Program-made: the position numbers and the translations under genes
NCBI RefSeq assembly: GCF_020382885.2
Contig: NC_058499.1
Span: 13,129,872 to 13,193,871 of the forward strand
Source of the DNA: Scatophagus argus
Taxonomy: Eukaryota; Chordata; Actinopteri; Scatophagidae
Direction: 5' to 3'
Length of the DNA: 64,000 bases
Notes under the pieces: generated by a model
The model's database searches: none
Told to the model about the DNA's origin: nothing
The model's input: only the letters and a program-made list of their open reading frames with translations
Shown: positions 13,231 to 23,928 of the stretch, piece by piece
How the letters are laid out: each line of letters starts with the position of its first letter
Numbering within the stretch: position 1 is the stretch's first letter

Positions 13231-15796
13231 CAGGTGTCCCAGAGACTACCAACGTCTCATCTAGAGGTAAGCCTCCCTTCTCCTAAATCGTCACCCCTGC
13301 CCCACCCTCCCGCTACCAGAACTACTACACTGCCCTGTTTTGACTTTTCATCCTTTTGTCTCGGACAGAGTTATCCTCCACCGCTCTCAAACCTCATCCA
13401 CTTTTGTTCTTTTCTGTTCGTTTGTTTCGTTTCTTTGTGTCTTGATTTCGTTTTTTGTTGTTTTTTTGTTTGTTTGTTTGTTTTCTCTTGTTGTTGTCGT
13501 CGTTGTTGTTGTGTTTGTGTATGTTCGGATGTGTGTGTGGTTGTGCGTGTGTGTGTGTGTGTTCTCTCCAGCTGCCTCCGTTGATTACGGTTCCTTTGCA
13601 GACAGATGCAGCACCTGGCTAGAGCTGCTTAGGCTGAAAGCTCACACCATAAGACGGGGATCAGTTAAGACAAGTAGGAGGACACAGTCTCTAGCACACT
13701 CTGGTGATCATACCCACAAATACAGAACACAGGTTCACAAGCAGTCCCACACTCATGCTCGCATACACTCACACACCCCTCCATGCATGCCGCTGGGGGG
13801 CGGAGCATTGTAAATCAAGCACCAGATTTTTTGCTAGAGTGTGAAAGTTGAAGCCCCGCCCCTCAGAGGGATCCACAGTCTGGAGCTTGGCTTTGAAATA
13901 CCTGTGGCCATGGTAACCATGATGACAAATTAATTGGACGCTTTATTTTTTGGTTTGTTTGGGGTTTTTTTTTCTTTTTGCATTCAGCGTGCTTGTATTT
14001 AACTTGCAGCAACGTGATGACAGTCTCTGGAAGAATTTCTTTGATTTTTCTCTGCATTTGCATTCACAAATCTACTTAAGGTGAGAAGATATTACATGAT
14101 TTCAGGACTATACACATGCAGATCTGAATGTGGCAGAGATCACAGCGGGGTGGGCTGGGGGCAATGCTTTTCTGCAAAGTCTGGTATGATTTTCAGCCCT
14201 GTGCACTGTAAGAGAACTACAATCTAATGTGTGGCTCTGAAGGTTGCTGGTTTGATGGATGTAAGCCACATCAGGTAAATGTGCAGTAAGACGATGGAGC
14301 ATCTTTCACACTCTGGCTCATGTACATGTGCCCAGCTCAGCTCACAGCTGTCTCTGTCTGTCTCCATTTCTCAAACCTTTTTCACAAATGCAAACAGATA
14401 AATATTCTCTCATGTACTTCACTATACTGTAAATACTGTATTCACACGTAAGCATACACAGCTGTGCCCAGGTCTGTCTGTCTGTCTGCAGACACTGTGT
14501 TACTGTCTTGTCTGTTTGCCTCAACTGCATGACATGCATGGCAGTGCACACTTTCCACGTGATTGTCTTGTCACCACACATCCACGCCACTGCATGTCAG
14601 TTTACACATGTACCCACAGACACACACAGACAACTGACTTAATCACCGTAAGTGTACGCATGCGTTACACCTGCTGTGCAAATGCTAACATGCAACATTC
14701 ACATTTCTTTCTGCTTTAAAGTTCATATCTGCTTTTATTTTCATGCACTATTTTTGAGTGTTTTCTGGTATCTCCATTTCCTTTTTGTCTTTTTTTCCCC
14801 CTCCCTCCCCTCCTTTTGTTTTCTTTACACGCGTCTTTCTTTCGGACCTCTGCTTGCTCTCTCTGAACCTGCAGTCTCATCTTTGGACCGTTCCAGTCCA
14901 CTGCCTGAGGGCCGTTCTCGCTCGCTGCGCTCCAACCGTGCGTTTGGGGGCAGCTCAGTCCCCGTGGTGAAGATGACGCCGCTCTCCTTCCTCCCCGGGA
15001 CACGTATCATTAAATATCTTGGGATCATCAACATGTTTTTTATAAGAGAGACAACATCATTGCGGGAGGTAAGACTGCAAGGACACGCATAGGCCGCAGG
15101 ATGGTCTTGTGCAAAGTGTAGACATACCTGTACACGATGGCGTGATGTGTTTCTCTTCTGCAGGAAGGCGGCGTCAGTGGCTTCCTCCATTCATTCATAG
15201 CAGAGGTGTTTGCGATGGTTCGAGCCCATGTAGCAGCCCTGGGTGGCAATGCAGTAGTGTCCTACAGCATGAAAGAGTGTGTGTTTATGGAAAATCCAAA
15301 CAAGAACCAGGTACTCCAACACACACACACACACACTCTCTCTCTCTTTCTCATGCACAGCATTACTCAGAAGTATTTACCTGTTACAGTCCATCTGTGC
15401 ACAGAAAGCACAATGAACTGATGTAAATACTGCACATTTTCACCTTTTTAATTTTATTATTTTTTATAAGCTTTCTATTTTACAATATTTAAATTTTACT
15501 TACCTATTTTTTGGTAGCAGGGACATAAAGAACTTCACTGCACTTTGTACCGTGTATGATTGTGTGTGTGACAAATAAATCATACAGTAAACATACAGTT
15601 TCACATATAAATAAATCTTGTATCTTGTAGCATCCTTAGGCACAGTTTAATCTTCCTGTCTGCGTTTCTCCTCAAGGCTCAGTGTCTCATTAACGTGAGT
15701 GGTGATGCCGTCGTGTGTGTCAGAGAAACGGACCAGGAGCCCGTTTCCTCAAACAGTGGACAGACCTGCACTAGTGGAACAGAAGGGGCTACATGA
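1..15796 (+). CDS. c2cd5: C2 domain-containing protein 5 (C2CD5/CDP138), 3' two thirds
   Basis: Partial gene; the N-terminal C2 domain is upstream of the window. Core exons: end of one at 1-11, then 924(or 944)-1099, 1539-1627, 4280-4388, 8226-8340, 8504-8602, 8722-8833, 8952-9031, 9315-9501, 9599-9763, 10898-11038, 11119-11182, 11281-11342, 11711-11809, 11955-12044, 12161-12239, 12596-12688, 14875-15068, 15164-15310, 15677-15796 (TGA). All junctions from 1099 onward agree in phase. Diagnostic peptides are FPPGFLVHVGGVVSARSVKL, ALGCHAVVGYSEST, SFYFKLRSMIPCCLCHLNFT (exon 11955) and GIINMFFIRETTSLRE. A CxxC...CxxC pair (CGFC, CYHC) spans exon 8722-8833. In mammals C2CD5 is an AKT2 substrate that promotes GLUT4 vesicle insertion at the plasma membrane; that role is inferred here from homology. 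Exons at 6384, 13234 and 13572 look like optional in-frame additions. The start of the 924 exon is uncertain. Confidence 0.95.
2291..3030. mobile_element. Non-autonomous DNA transposon in c2cd5 intron, about 740 bp
   Basis: The left end 2291-2325 (gttcagacctggtattacca...) is the imperfect inverted complement of the right end 2996-3030 (...gttagtactgggtcggaac). The termini match over about 35 bp with about 7 differences. There is no transposase reading frame inside. The termini are like a fish repeat that I know from general familiarity, but I do not assign a superfamily. No clear target-site duplication was seen. The interior holds a duplicated 58-60-bp block and, at the right end, a GT tract just outside the element. 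Confidence 0.7.
3104..3156. repeat. (GT)n microsatellite, interrupted
   Basis: A run of TG/GCG dinucleotides, broken by tttggatg, in the c2cd5 intron just downstream of the inverted-repeat element ending at 3030. Confidence 0.85.
5123..5331. mobile_element. MITE-like palindromic element, 209 bp
   Basis: The 16-bp sequence cagggctcttttcaga at 5123-5138 is perfectly inverted at 5316-5331 (tctgaaaagagccctg). The interior is A/T-rich with no reading frame. It lies in the c2cd5 intron 47 bp before a second inverted-repeat element. The termini are the only evidence; no family name is assigned. Confidence 0.6.
5378..6047. mobile_element. Non-autonomous DNA transposon, 670 bp
   Basis: The left terminus aaggtaccctgtggagtt (5378-5395) is the inverted complement of aactccacaggatacctt (6030-6047), with one mismatch in 18. 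No transposase frame is present. It lies in the same c2cd5 intron as the 5123-5331 element. The terminus is one I associate with dispersed fish repeats, but the superfamily is not assigned. Confidence 0.65.
6384..6437 (+). other. c2cd5: Candidate cassette exon of c2cd5, 54 nt
   Basis: The segment has a pyrimidine-rich acceptor ending in cccag and a donor reading GCAG|gtattt. It starts and ends in phase 1, the same phase as the flanking exons 4280-4388 and 8226-8340, so including it would insert 18 residues (ALGNTRSYKLLDWNSVTA) between ...DRIHNP and DEPETRDAWW. There is no stop in this frame. The main mammalian protein, as I remember it, joins HNP directly to DEPETRD, so this would be an alternative exon. 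No transcript evidence is available here. Confidence 0.6.
6903..6923. repeat. (GGAT)n tetranucleotide repeat
   Basis: About five tandem GGAT units in a c2cd5 intron, followed by degenerate copies. Confidence 0.8.
10607..10638. repeat. (GT)n microsatellite
   Basis: An almost uninterrupted 32-bp GT run in the c2cd5 intron between exons 9599-9763 and 10898-11038. A shorter GT run (about 9571-9590) immediately precedes the acceptor of the exon at 9599. Confidence 0.9.
13197..13222. repeat. (GT)n microsatellite before c2cd5 microexon
   Basis: A 26-bp GT run ends 11 bp before the acceptor of the 33-nt candidate microexon at 13234. Confidence 0.9.
13234..13266 (+). other. c2cd5: Candidate microexon of c2cd5, 33 nt
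   Basis: It lies between a tgtgacag acceptor and a consensus-like AGAG|gtaagc donor. In phase 1 it adds 11 residues (GVPETTNVSSR) with no stop. It is flanked upstream by a GT-repeat tract at about 13197-13222, a sequence class that recruits TDP-43/CELF-type splicing regulators. Length is a multiple of three and phase matches the exons on each side. Confidence 0.5.
13572..13673 (+). other. c2cd5: Candidate cassette exon of c2cd5, 102 nt
   Basis: It has a ctctccag acceptor after another GT-rich tract and a GACAA|gtagga donor. In phase 1 it encodes 34 residues, including CSTWLELLRLKAHTIRRGSV. Length is divisible by three and start and end phases agree with exons 12596-12688 and 14875-15068. The basic RLKAHTIRRGSV stretch resembles a basophilic-kinase site, which is inference only. 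Confidence 0.6.
15530..15590 (+). mobile_element. 3' tail fragment of a retroposon
   Basis: The segment reads cttcactgcactttgtaccg followed by tgtgtgacaaataaat, a 3'-end pattern common in fish non-LTR retroposon fragments. Nothing upstream identifies the family. It sits in the inferred c2cd5 3' UTR. Confidence 0.45.
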
Positions 15797-17505
15797 CAGT
15801 GAATCACAGAGCCTCATTGTGTCTGCAAGGCACAGTCTGAGCACTCGTACTTTCTTGAGTCTAGCCGACCAAATTAGAGTCATATATTTCTGCCTTAAAA
15901 TTCTGTAAAACATACAAATTTTTGGACACAGGTAATAAAGAACAAGGTGTACAACATGCAGTCTGTATTATTATAGGAGTGCAGGATGTTTCTCTGTTTA
16001 AGGAGGACATTTAGGCAGGAAATACTAATGTAGCTCTTTGGGAATTAGGTCATCTGAGAGTGTTTAAAGATTTAAAACAATAGCCAAAGGACATCTCACC
16101 TTTACCTATGTATTACAGCCGTCCATATTTGGGTTACTGAAAACTACAGTAAGTTGGCCATCCTGTTGTGTCTGGGCGCACACGAGGCTTGAGGCAGCTA
16201 TGACTAATTTGTCCGTCCACAGCTCCCACTAGGAGACATTAAATGACCATGCCAAAAGGGACACAGTTTTATACAATCGAGTAATTTAAATGCAGCCTGT
16301 TTTGAATGCAGATTCTCGCTCAGTATTAAGCTGTTAACCTTTATTCATTTCAAAGTAGCCACAAAATGACTGTGAGGCAAGGCAAGTATTTAAAGTTTAA
16401 TGAGGCTGGTGCTTTTATACGAAATAGAAAGTTCACCCTGGAATGGAAACTCGATGACAGAATTCAAGCAGGCCAAAAACTCCCGTGATGCCATTTTGTT
16501 ATAATTATTTAACTGGTCAAAGTCTAAATTAGAATTAGTATTGATTTTGTTGACGGATAATCTTCCTAATTACGGTCACAGTATTGCCCACAGGCAGTAT
16601 CCTAAAGATGATCAGATATTCTCAGAAAGTGTCAAATATTGTTGTCACAGATTACACTCTTGTTTTTACATGGATCATTAAAAAATAGGCCAGGATATCT
16701 GAACAGTTTTTTTCATGGCATTAAGTTTCCTTTTAGAAGAGCCATACTTACTTTTATCTTATTTTATGCTTTATCTTAAAATGGCATAATGTGTATGCCG
16801 ATTATCCACTTACAACTGGAATGACTCGGCAAAAGTGATGAGTGTAAGTCAGATGGATATCAGTGAAGCAGACATGCAGTCTTAGTATCCTATAATGTGG
16901 CCTGTTAGAACCAAGCACCGAGGTTATTTCTTAGGATTAAGTCTTTCAGATCATATTGACTAAATTAAACATTTAGTTCTGTGTGTGAAGAAACTCTTGA
17001 TTCACTTCCATCTCTAGGATCAGTTCCTCTTCTTGATGCATCTTGCTGTATTTGTCAGTTTTCATGTCCTTCTGTCAAGCTTCATCACTTTTGCTTTGGC
17101 GCTCATATTATCAACAGCAGTCCTGCTACTGATCTGTCTGTTCGTCTTTGACGTTCATGTCCGATGTCGGGGAAAAAGCATCTTCTGGTGTAGGTGCCAC
17201 CTTTATCTGTGTAAATGTTCTCTAAAATCAGATTTTAGTATTTTTGTAACATAAAATTTTATGAAACTTGCTGTTCATGTTGCTTGTGCAATCAGTTCCT
17301 GATATTTTGATTTGGTGTCAGAGAATTAGAGGTACTCTAATCTGTTCGTGTGATCAGTTTGCTAAGTTTGTGTCTAAAACTTGAATGTACATATTTAGAT
17401 GCTATTGCTCTCTGATTAGCAGCATGCAGACCCACTTTTTATTGCCATGAACCTGTATGCTTGCGTGATAAGTCTTGCACAATAAACTCAAACAAAGATG
17501 CATGT
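15797..17505 (+). other. c2cd5: Probable c2cd5 3' UTR
   Basis: No further conserved coding sequence follows the TGA at 15794-15796. The best polyadenylation signal is AATAAA at 17481-17486, giving a 3' UTR of about 1.7 kb. An earlier AATAAA near 15585 lies within a LINE/SINE-like tail (cttgtaccgtgtatg-type, about 15530-15590) and may be a shorter option or just part of the repeat. An open frame at 17033-17254 inside this UTR is hydrophobic but shows no homology that I recognise. Confidence 0.6.
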
Positions 17506-17565
17506 GTTTGATCATTGTTTTGTTTAAATCTGTGACCACTTTTCTTTTTTTTTCTTTTTTTTTTC

Positions 17566-17611
17566 ATCAGAATCAGAATTACTTTATTTATCCCTGAGGG
17601 GAATTTTTTTT
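17566..17611 (-). mobile_element. 3' tail of a non-LTR retroposon, reverse orientation
   Basis: Read on the minus strand it ends ...taaataaagtaattctgatt, the terminal motif of many fish LINE/SINE copies (aataaagt followed by attctg repeats). It lies just past the c2cd5 polyadenylation signal. Confidence 0.55.
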
Positions 17612-17649
17612 AATAGACGGGAATAAATTGGAAATTGATATGATATTGA

Positions 17650-17870
17650 AGACCCACTGTCAGGGGTAGAGAAAGTATTCAAATACTTTTTTCCTTAAGT
17701 GAAGGTACTAATACCACATTGTAAAAACACTTGTAAAAGTCCTGTAATGTATAACTGAAATACATGTAAAATATGTAAAAGTTTTGAAATCTCAGGGAAA
17801 ACTATGTAACTATAATCTGAAAAATGTAAAGTACTCACAGTGAGTGTTATACTATTGTGTATTGTAGTTG
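17650..17870 (+). repeat. Degraded dispersed repeat
   Basis: The stretch contains agagaaagtattcaaatact, then aggtactaataccacattgt and gtaaaagtcctgtaatgt, and later aaagtactca and gtgttatactattg in the same order as a very abundant fish repeat (agaagtattcagatc... taccacactgtaaaaatac... agtcctgca) that I know from general familiarity. It occupies the c2cd5-lmf2 spacer. A second, more decayed copy may lie at 62764-62905. Confidence 0.55.
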
Positions 17871-18524
17871 ACTGGGGTGTTTTATATTTTGTTTATATAT
17901 TTTGTAGAGAACTAAATTCTGATTTGTTCCTCCGTTAACTGATTGGTTTGTAAAAATTCTGAAAATAATGGCTAATGCTGTCACAATTACTCTGCTCTCA
18001 AAGTAACACAATGCATGTCTTCTTGTGACACCAATAGCAACAAATTATTAAAACCACATTTTTAATAATGAAAAGCAGTAAAACAAAAACATTTCTAAAA
18101 CAAAAAAAGAAAAAGTAAATTTGACTTGATTTTGATTTGAATTTGATTTCACAAAGCTCAGGACAAAGTGCCTCATATTGAATTTAAAGCTGGAATATTT
18201 AAGTAAAATACCTCACACATATGTGATACAGTTAAGACTGGACTGGTAAAGAGTAGTTACCAGGAACAATTAAAATATACTGAAGACCATAACCATTTAC
18301 CATTCATTCACCACACTGGTTTCATCCGATGCTACGTGAATGCAGCATGCCGGTCGAACGAACTGCAGCGACATCTCGAGGCCGTTTGGGTGAACTCGTC
18401 CACTGCTCACCAATACGTGTCCGTCGGCTACGTGAAATCCCGCTCCCCGCTTCCCGTTTTGCCACGGGAGCAGGCGGCGGAGCTTCAGTAGTGAAAGCAG
18501 CGGCTGTCTCCGCTCAGCTCAGAC
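17871..18524 (+). promoter_or_regulatory. lmf2: Intergenic sequence and probable lmf2 promoter/5' UTR
   Basis: The interval is A/T-rich to about 18300 with no gene, then becomes G/C-richer (about 18320-18520) immediately before the lmf2 start codon, consistent with a CpG-containing promoter and short 5' UTR. No TATA box is obvious. The assignment rests on position and composition only. Confidence 0.4.
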
Positions 18525-21329
18525 ATGGGGGAAATCATCCTGCCGAGGCGCATGTTTCTGTGGTGCATGGCGGTCATTTATCTGACTGCTTTTGTTTCCC
18601 TCTATGTGCAGATACCAGGTGAGACTCACAACTTTGCTGCCTGTGTGGACGCTAGCTCGCGTCAGTGTTACAAGTTAGCTTGTTAGCCGAGGACTTGGCG
18701 CTCCGTCTTGCTGTGATTTTCATGCTGCGATGTGAGGTGCACAACCGCCTGGAAGTTTCCTGAAGGCGTCCCCGCTCCCAGCTAGCTCGACTAGGTAGCA
18801 GCTGCCGAGAGCGACCCAGCCAGTTTTGAATATGCACACTCGATTGGGGTGTATTGTACTACTGTTCAAACAAAACCTTCTTTAATCAGTTAAGGACGCT
18901 TTTTTAGTGGACCAGCAAAAGTCCACAAAACGTCGCCCACGCCCATGTGTTTGGTCACTTTCCCGTGCATGGTTTCCCGCAATGCATTTTCCATTCATTT
19001 AAAAGCCACTCCTAAAATGTATTGACAAAAAAGTCATTTTTCAACTTGTAAACAGTAACTGCCAGTGACCGAATTGATTCCAGAGTATGGTAATTAAAAT
19101 ACGAATACAGCAACTAGATCAAACTGTATGTTTTTGTCTTCCCATGTGTTGCACACGCTTCAAAATAAATATTGACATGCATTTATAATGCCTGTTAACT
19201 ACAGGCATTAATCCTGGCGACACTCTGTAGCAGACAGATGAAGACAGGTGGAGAAACGTAACAAATGCACATGCTTTGAGGTGTATGGAAATTATGTGAC
19301 GCATAAGTCGTGGTCTTCACGGTCACCAGGTCCCATGGTGCTCACCATCAACACATCCAGACACCAGTTATGATTTGGAAGGATCTTGGAAGGCCTTCAC
19401 CCCTCTTGTAGAGTTAGTTGGAGAATGGATGCCTAAGAGTGCTAAATCTGCTCTGGCGCCTCACTGAGACACTTAATGGTGACTGAAATTATTTCTTCTG
19501 TTTATGTGTATTTGTAGGTCTCTATGGTAATGAGGGGCTGCTGCCTGCTCGTCAGCAGCTGCGGTACAGCGGTAAACCTCTCATCGATCAGCTGCTGTCC
19601 TCTCCCACCCTGCTGTGGCTGGGACCGAAGCTCGGCTTGGACACGCACACGGCTATGGAGCTGCTGTGTCTTACAGGGGCGGCGCTGAGCCTCACCGCCG
19701 TGCTGGTGGAGGCTTTCCGAGACAGCGTGGTGTTTTTCTGCCTCTGGGCCTTGTACCTGTCCATGTACCAGGTGAGTTTACAGGATCTGCTGCGCCTGCT
19801 TTTCTTTCACAGCTTGCTGTTGTATTGTCCCTTGTCTCACTGTTTGTTGTTGTTGTTGTTGTTGCAGGTGGGCCAAGTATTTCTCTACTTCCAGTGGTGA
19901 GTGATGATTTGTGCACTTGTGGATCTTTTTTTTTGGTGATTAATACAGTAGTGTTATAAATAGCAGCTGATTAGAGGATCCCAAGAGAGTTTTGGCAGTT
20001 TGCTGATAGGATTATGTCATCTTCTGACCACTGTTTGTAACTTTGTAGTAATGTTCGCCTCCGCTGCTGTGCCACAAAGCTGTACACGTCATTATGTAGA
20101 GCAACAACCCTGGCTCCCTTTTATGTGCCACTCGTTCCATCTGTTGCATTTTCTACTCACTGCTGTCCAGGGACAACTTGCTTCTGGAGACCGGGTTCCT
20201 CTGCATCCTTGTAGCTCCACTGACATTGATCAGAGGGTCCAGAGGGGTCAGGGAGCACGATCGAGTGACCTTCTGGTTGATCCGCTGGTTGCTCTTCAGG
20301 CTCATGTTTGCCTCTGGTGTGGTGAAACTCACTTCACGTTGTCCAACATGGTGGGGCCTTACCGGTGCGTATCAGTGTTTTTGTGTCCTTGGCCTGTACA
20401 TTTGATGACAATCTCAGTGACACAATAGATTTCCTCTGTTTTTCTTTTTTTTGGTCTTTTTTTAAAAAAAATTTGATTAATATTCTTCTGCGCTGTGTGT
20501 CGAACAGCTCTGACATACCACTATGAGACTCAGTGTATTCCCACCCCGCTGGCCTGGTTTGCCCACCAGTTGCCAGTGTGGTGGCAGAAACTGAGTGTGG
20601 CTGGGACCTTCGTCATAGAAATCGCTGCAGCCCCGCTTTTCTTCAGCCCCCTCCGCAGACTCCGACTTGGAGCTTTTTACTTGCAGGTGGGTAAGACTGT
20701 GTTTGCTCAGTAACTGGGTTGTGTCAACTTTGAATTGTAGTAATTTCAGTTTTAGGGAGTAACGTTTTTTTGGTGGAGGATTAATTTCAAGATCTGTAAT
20801 TAGTAGAGATTTACCTGTAAAGCATTGTGCTTGATGAATCGTAAAATCGTTCAGCTCTCTGAAATATCTGCCTGGTTTTGTGCGACAGAAGAAATCGTCG
20901 GTTAACGTTGGGTTTATTTCTCGTGTAGGTGCTGCTTCAAGTGTTCATCATTTTGAGTGGCAACTACAATTTCTTCAACCTGCTGACTTTGACCCTCTGT
21001 CTGTCGCTTCTGGATGACCAGCATGTACGCTTCTGGCTACGCAAGGCAGACAGCGTCAGCAGCAAAGGTATGATAACGTAACGGCCATTCCCATATGCAG
21101 GCTGGCCAAAGGAAAAGTCAGTATCACTTCTGTCATTTCTTCAAGTTCAGGAAGTGCTTAAATATTAACTGATTTTGCCAAACTACAGCAGTGTTTTTTT
21201 CACAGACGACAACAACGCTGTGATTGCTGTCAGCATGTTAAACCTCCACCTCCATCGCCTGCAAAAACTCACTGTGAATTGAAAAACTGAAACTTGAATG
21301 CTTACTGATACTTGCAGATCACACACTCA

Positions 21330-21389
<60 letters not shown>

Positions 21390-23928
21390 TCTGGTCAGAC
21401 TCTAAGCTGTGGTCATGGCTGTGTTACCTGCTGGAACTGGCAGTCTGGGCACTCATGATCTTTGGAGCAATTGTGTGCTTTGACCTGCAGCTGGATACAA
21501 CGAAGAGCAGCATCTCCTCCAGGACAGGTCTGTGTGTGTGTCTGTGTGTGTGCAAATACATGAATGTGAATTACGGTTGCATTTTCCATGTTTGGTTTAC
21601 ATTTCTGTCCTTGCAGCATTCACATACCACCAGTTTAACCAGTTTCTGAAGAGTGTCACTATCCCCTGTGTCTGGATTGGCGTCCTCTCTCTCACCTGGG
21701 AGATGGTCACATCCATGTTCAGGTAGGACTCTCCCTGTGTGTGTCAGTACTTGATTATGTGGTTCTGTATTGCATGCTAGTGAGGTACCTTCTTGTCAAA
21801 CAGCTGTTAGTGTGCAGTAGAGGTACAAAACAACTTATCGAATGTGTGTGTTTTGTTTTGTAGGTGTGCATGTGTCTCTGGGTTCCTGAAAAGGTTTTGT
21901 GGAACAGTCCAGTGGACTGTGTTTGGTGCTGCTGCCGCTGCTATGTTCACTGTTAGTCTGGTGGGTGCTCATGGAAGTGCAGTAATGATTGAACTTGTTG
22001 CTGTTCTTCTATCGGTGTTGCCGTCCCCGCCCCTTTGTCCAATGCAGTCACCTCTCATTGCTAATATAGCCACAAATTCAGCAGAATATTTTCTCATGTC
22101 TCCACTTTCTGACTGCTCTTCTGTTCCAGGTGCCATTCACCTACATCGAGTATGACTCTAATGCCAGGTTATGGCCGGGAGTGCGTCAGGCTTACGAGGT
22201 GGTGGATCGCTACCAGCTGGTCAACTCGTACGGCCTGTTCAGAAGGATGACCGGGGTCAGCGGGCGGCCAGAGGTTGTCATCGAGGGGAGCAACGATGGA
22301 GTGTCGTGGACTGTGAGAGAAATTTATCATGATTTACACAGGATGTAAATATGGCTGTTCACGATAACAAAGCAGCAGTAAAGATTTCAATTGCTTTATC
22401 GGATATTCCATGTTTCTTTTCTTTGCGTGTGTTTCTTTCTTTCTTGTAGGAGATTGAGTTCATGTACAAGCCGGGAAATCTAAGTGCACCTCCTTCGGTG
22501 GTGACACCTCACCAGCCCAGGTTGGACTGGCAAATGTGGTTTGCTGCCCTGGGGACTCACACACAGGCTCCGTGGTTCACCAGCCTCATGTACAGACTGC
22601 TGCAGGGCAAAAGAGACGGTATGAAATGTTTTTATTGATATACTCTATAAGCAGGCTTTGTTTTTTGTCAGTGTCGGCTTATTGATGAAGTCACCTCAGA
22701 CGTCACTAACTGGGTGGTGATAAGAAGTGAATCACACACAATGTCTGGTTGGGAACATGTGGGATAGCTTTTTCTCATGTGTAGACTTCGATAATGTTGA
22801 CACTGCTGTGCTGTTTTTGCTTTAATGAGTGATGAAAACTATAAAAGTTCAGATTAATTCTTCATTTTTTCCATGGTAAATTTACAGGATTAATGTGTTA
22901 GTCGTGAGACACAACCTCGTTACACCCTGTGACCAGTTACAGCTACAGCACAGTACAGATGTGTGTAAGCTTTGCTTCATGTTTTGCAGTGGTAGAGTTG
23001 ATCCAGACAGATGTGACTAAGTATCCGTTCCACCAGCAGCCTCCTGCCTACCTCCGAGCTCACCGCTACAGATACTGGTTTACAGAACCCAAGGCTGACG
23101 GGTCAGTGCGTTCTCACTCTCCCGTAATGTTGCGTTTGCATGCTTTTGAAGAAGTAAATCTCATAACACTCGGCTTTGAGGTAACGTTCATGTGATTGAA
23201 TGTGCAATTCAAACTCAATTTTAATTATCTCAGCTGCTTTTGTTTGTGCAAACAACGCAATATTTACTTTTTGTCTTGTGTTTATCGGCAGTTCTTACCC
23301 ACAGCGCTGGTGGAGGAGGGTCTACGATGTAGAGTTCTATCCCACAGTGCACCTGGGCAACACCTTCCTGGAGAGTATGCTCAAACAGTATGGACTCAAG
23401 GTTAATTTATTTTAAGATGTTTTCTGCGTTTCCCTTTTTGCCATAAAGCTTTCATTGGAAACAAGAAACTTTAAGTCACTACTGTCTTGTGCTGATTGAT
23501 ATTCATCTTGTGTGTAGGACAAATTGCCCCAACGTCGAATATCCAACACCGCAGTTGCCCAGGCAGTCAGGTGGGTGCGCTCTCAGGTCAGAGGTGTTCC
23601 TGCCCCTACGCTAATCTGGACCCTCCTCCTCTGCAGCACCACCATCTGTCTGCTCCAGGGATTGCGTAACAGGAATAAAAACATGACTGTGAGCGAACAC
23701 AGAGAAAATGTACCTGACTGCTCTTCAGACCGTTGTGGCAAGTCAAACAAACAGCAGACAGCAGAGGAAGAGGAAGAGGAAGAAGACAGAGACGGCAGCG
23801 AAGATGAGGCGGAGGAAGGCGAAGGAGAAGAGAAAGATGCCATTGGTGATGGCGAAGAGGATGAGTCACAAGAGGAGGAAGAAGACAGGAAAGGAAAAGA
23901 TGAGATTGTCCGAAAGGGGAAGCTTTGA
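18525..23928 (+). CDS. lmf2: Lipase maturation factor 2
   Basis: Complete gene, 14 coding exons: 18525-18618, 19518-19771, 19868-19896, 20171-20364, 20508-20686, 20929-21067, 21399-21527, 21617-21722, 21864-21960, 22130-22312, 22450-22618, 22990-23101, 23292-23400, 23518-23928. They total 2205 nt, 734 aa plus stop; the human protein is about 707 aa. The start ([20 protein letters not shown]) opens with a membrane segment, then [13 protein letters not shown], typical of the lipase maturation factor family. [14 protein letters not shown] and [20 protein letters not shown] are family-diagnostic; the C-terminal half has [13 protein letters not shown] and [17 protein letters not shown] proteins are multi-pass ER membrane proteins, and LMF1 assists folding of lipoprotein lipase; LMF2's client is less certain. 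A late hydrophobic segment ([18 protein letters not shown]) is followed by a strongly acidic tail. Exon 3 is only 29 nt. Confidence 0.97.
21332..21386. repeat. (CT)n microsatellite at an lmf2 splice acceptor
   Basis: A perfect 55-bp CT run ends 11 bp before the AG of the acceptor of lmf2 exon 7 (21399). It therefore serves as the polypyrimidine tract of that intron. Confidence 0.95.

Noticed and set aside
13340-13813. 157-codon plus-strand frame in the c2cd5 intron
   Set aside because: Mostly T-rich and GT-repeat translation. Only the part from 13572 to 13673 has exon-like borders, in its own right.
17033-17254. 73-codon hydrophobic open frame downstream of c2cd5
   Set aside because: It lies in the inferred 3' UTR and has no recognised homology; T-rich sequence readily gives hydrophobic chance frames.
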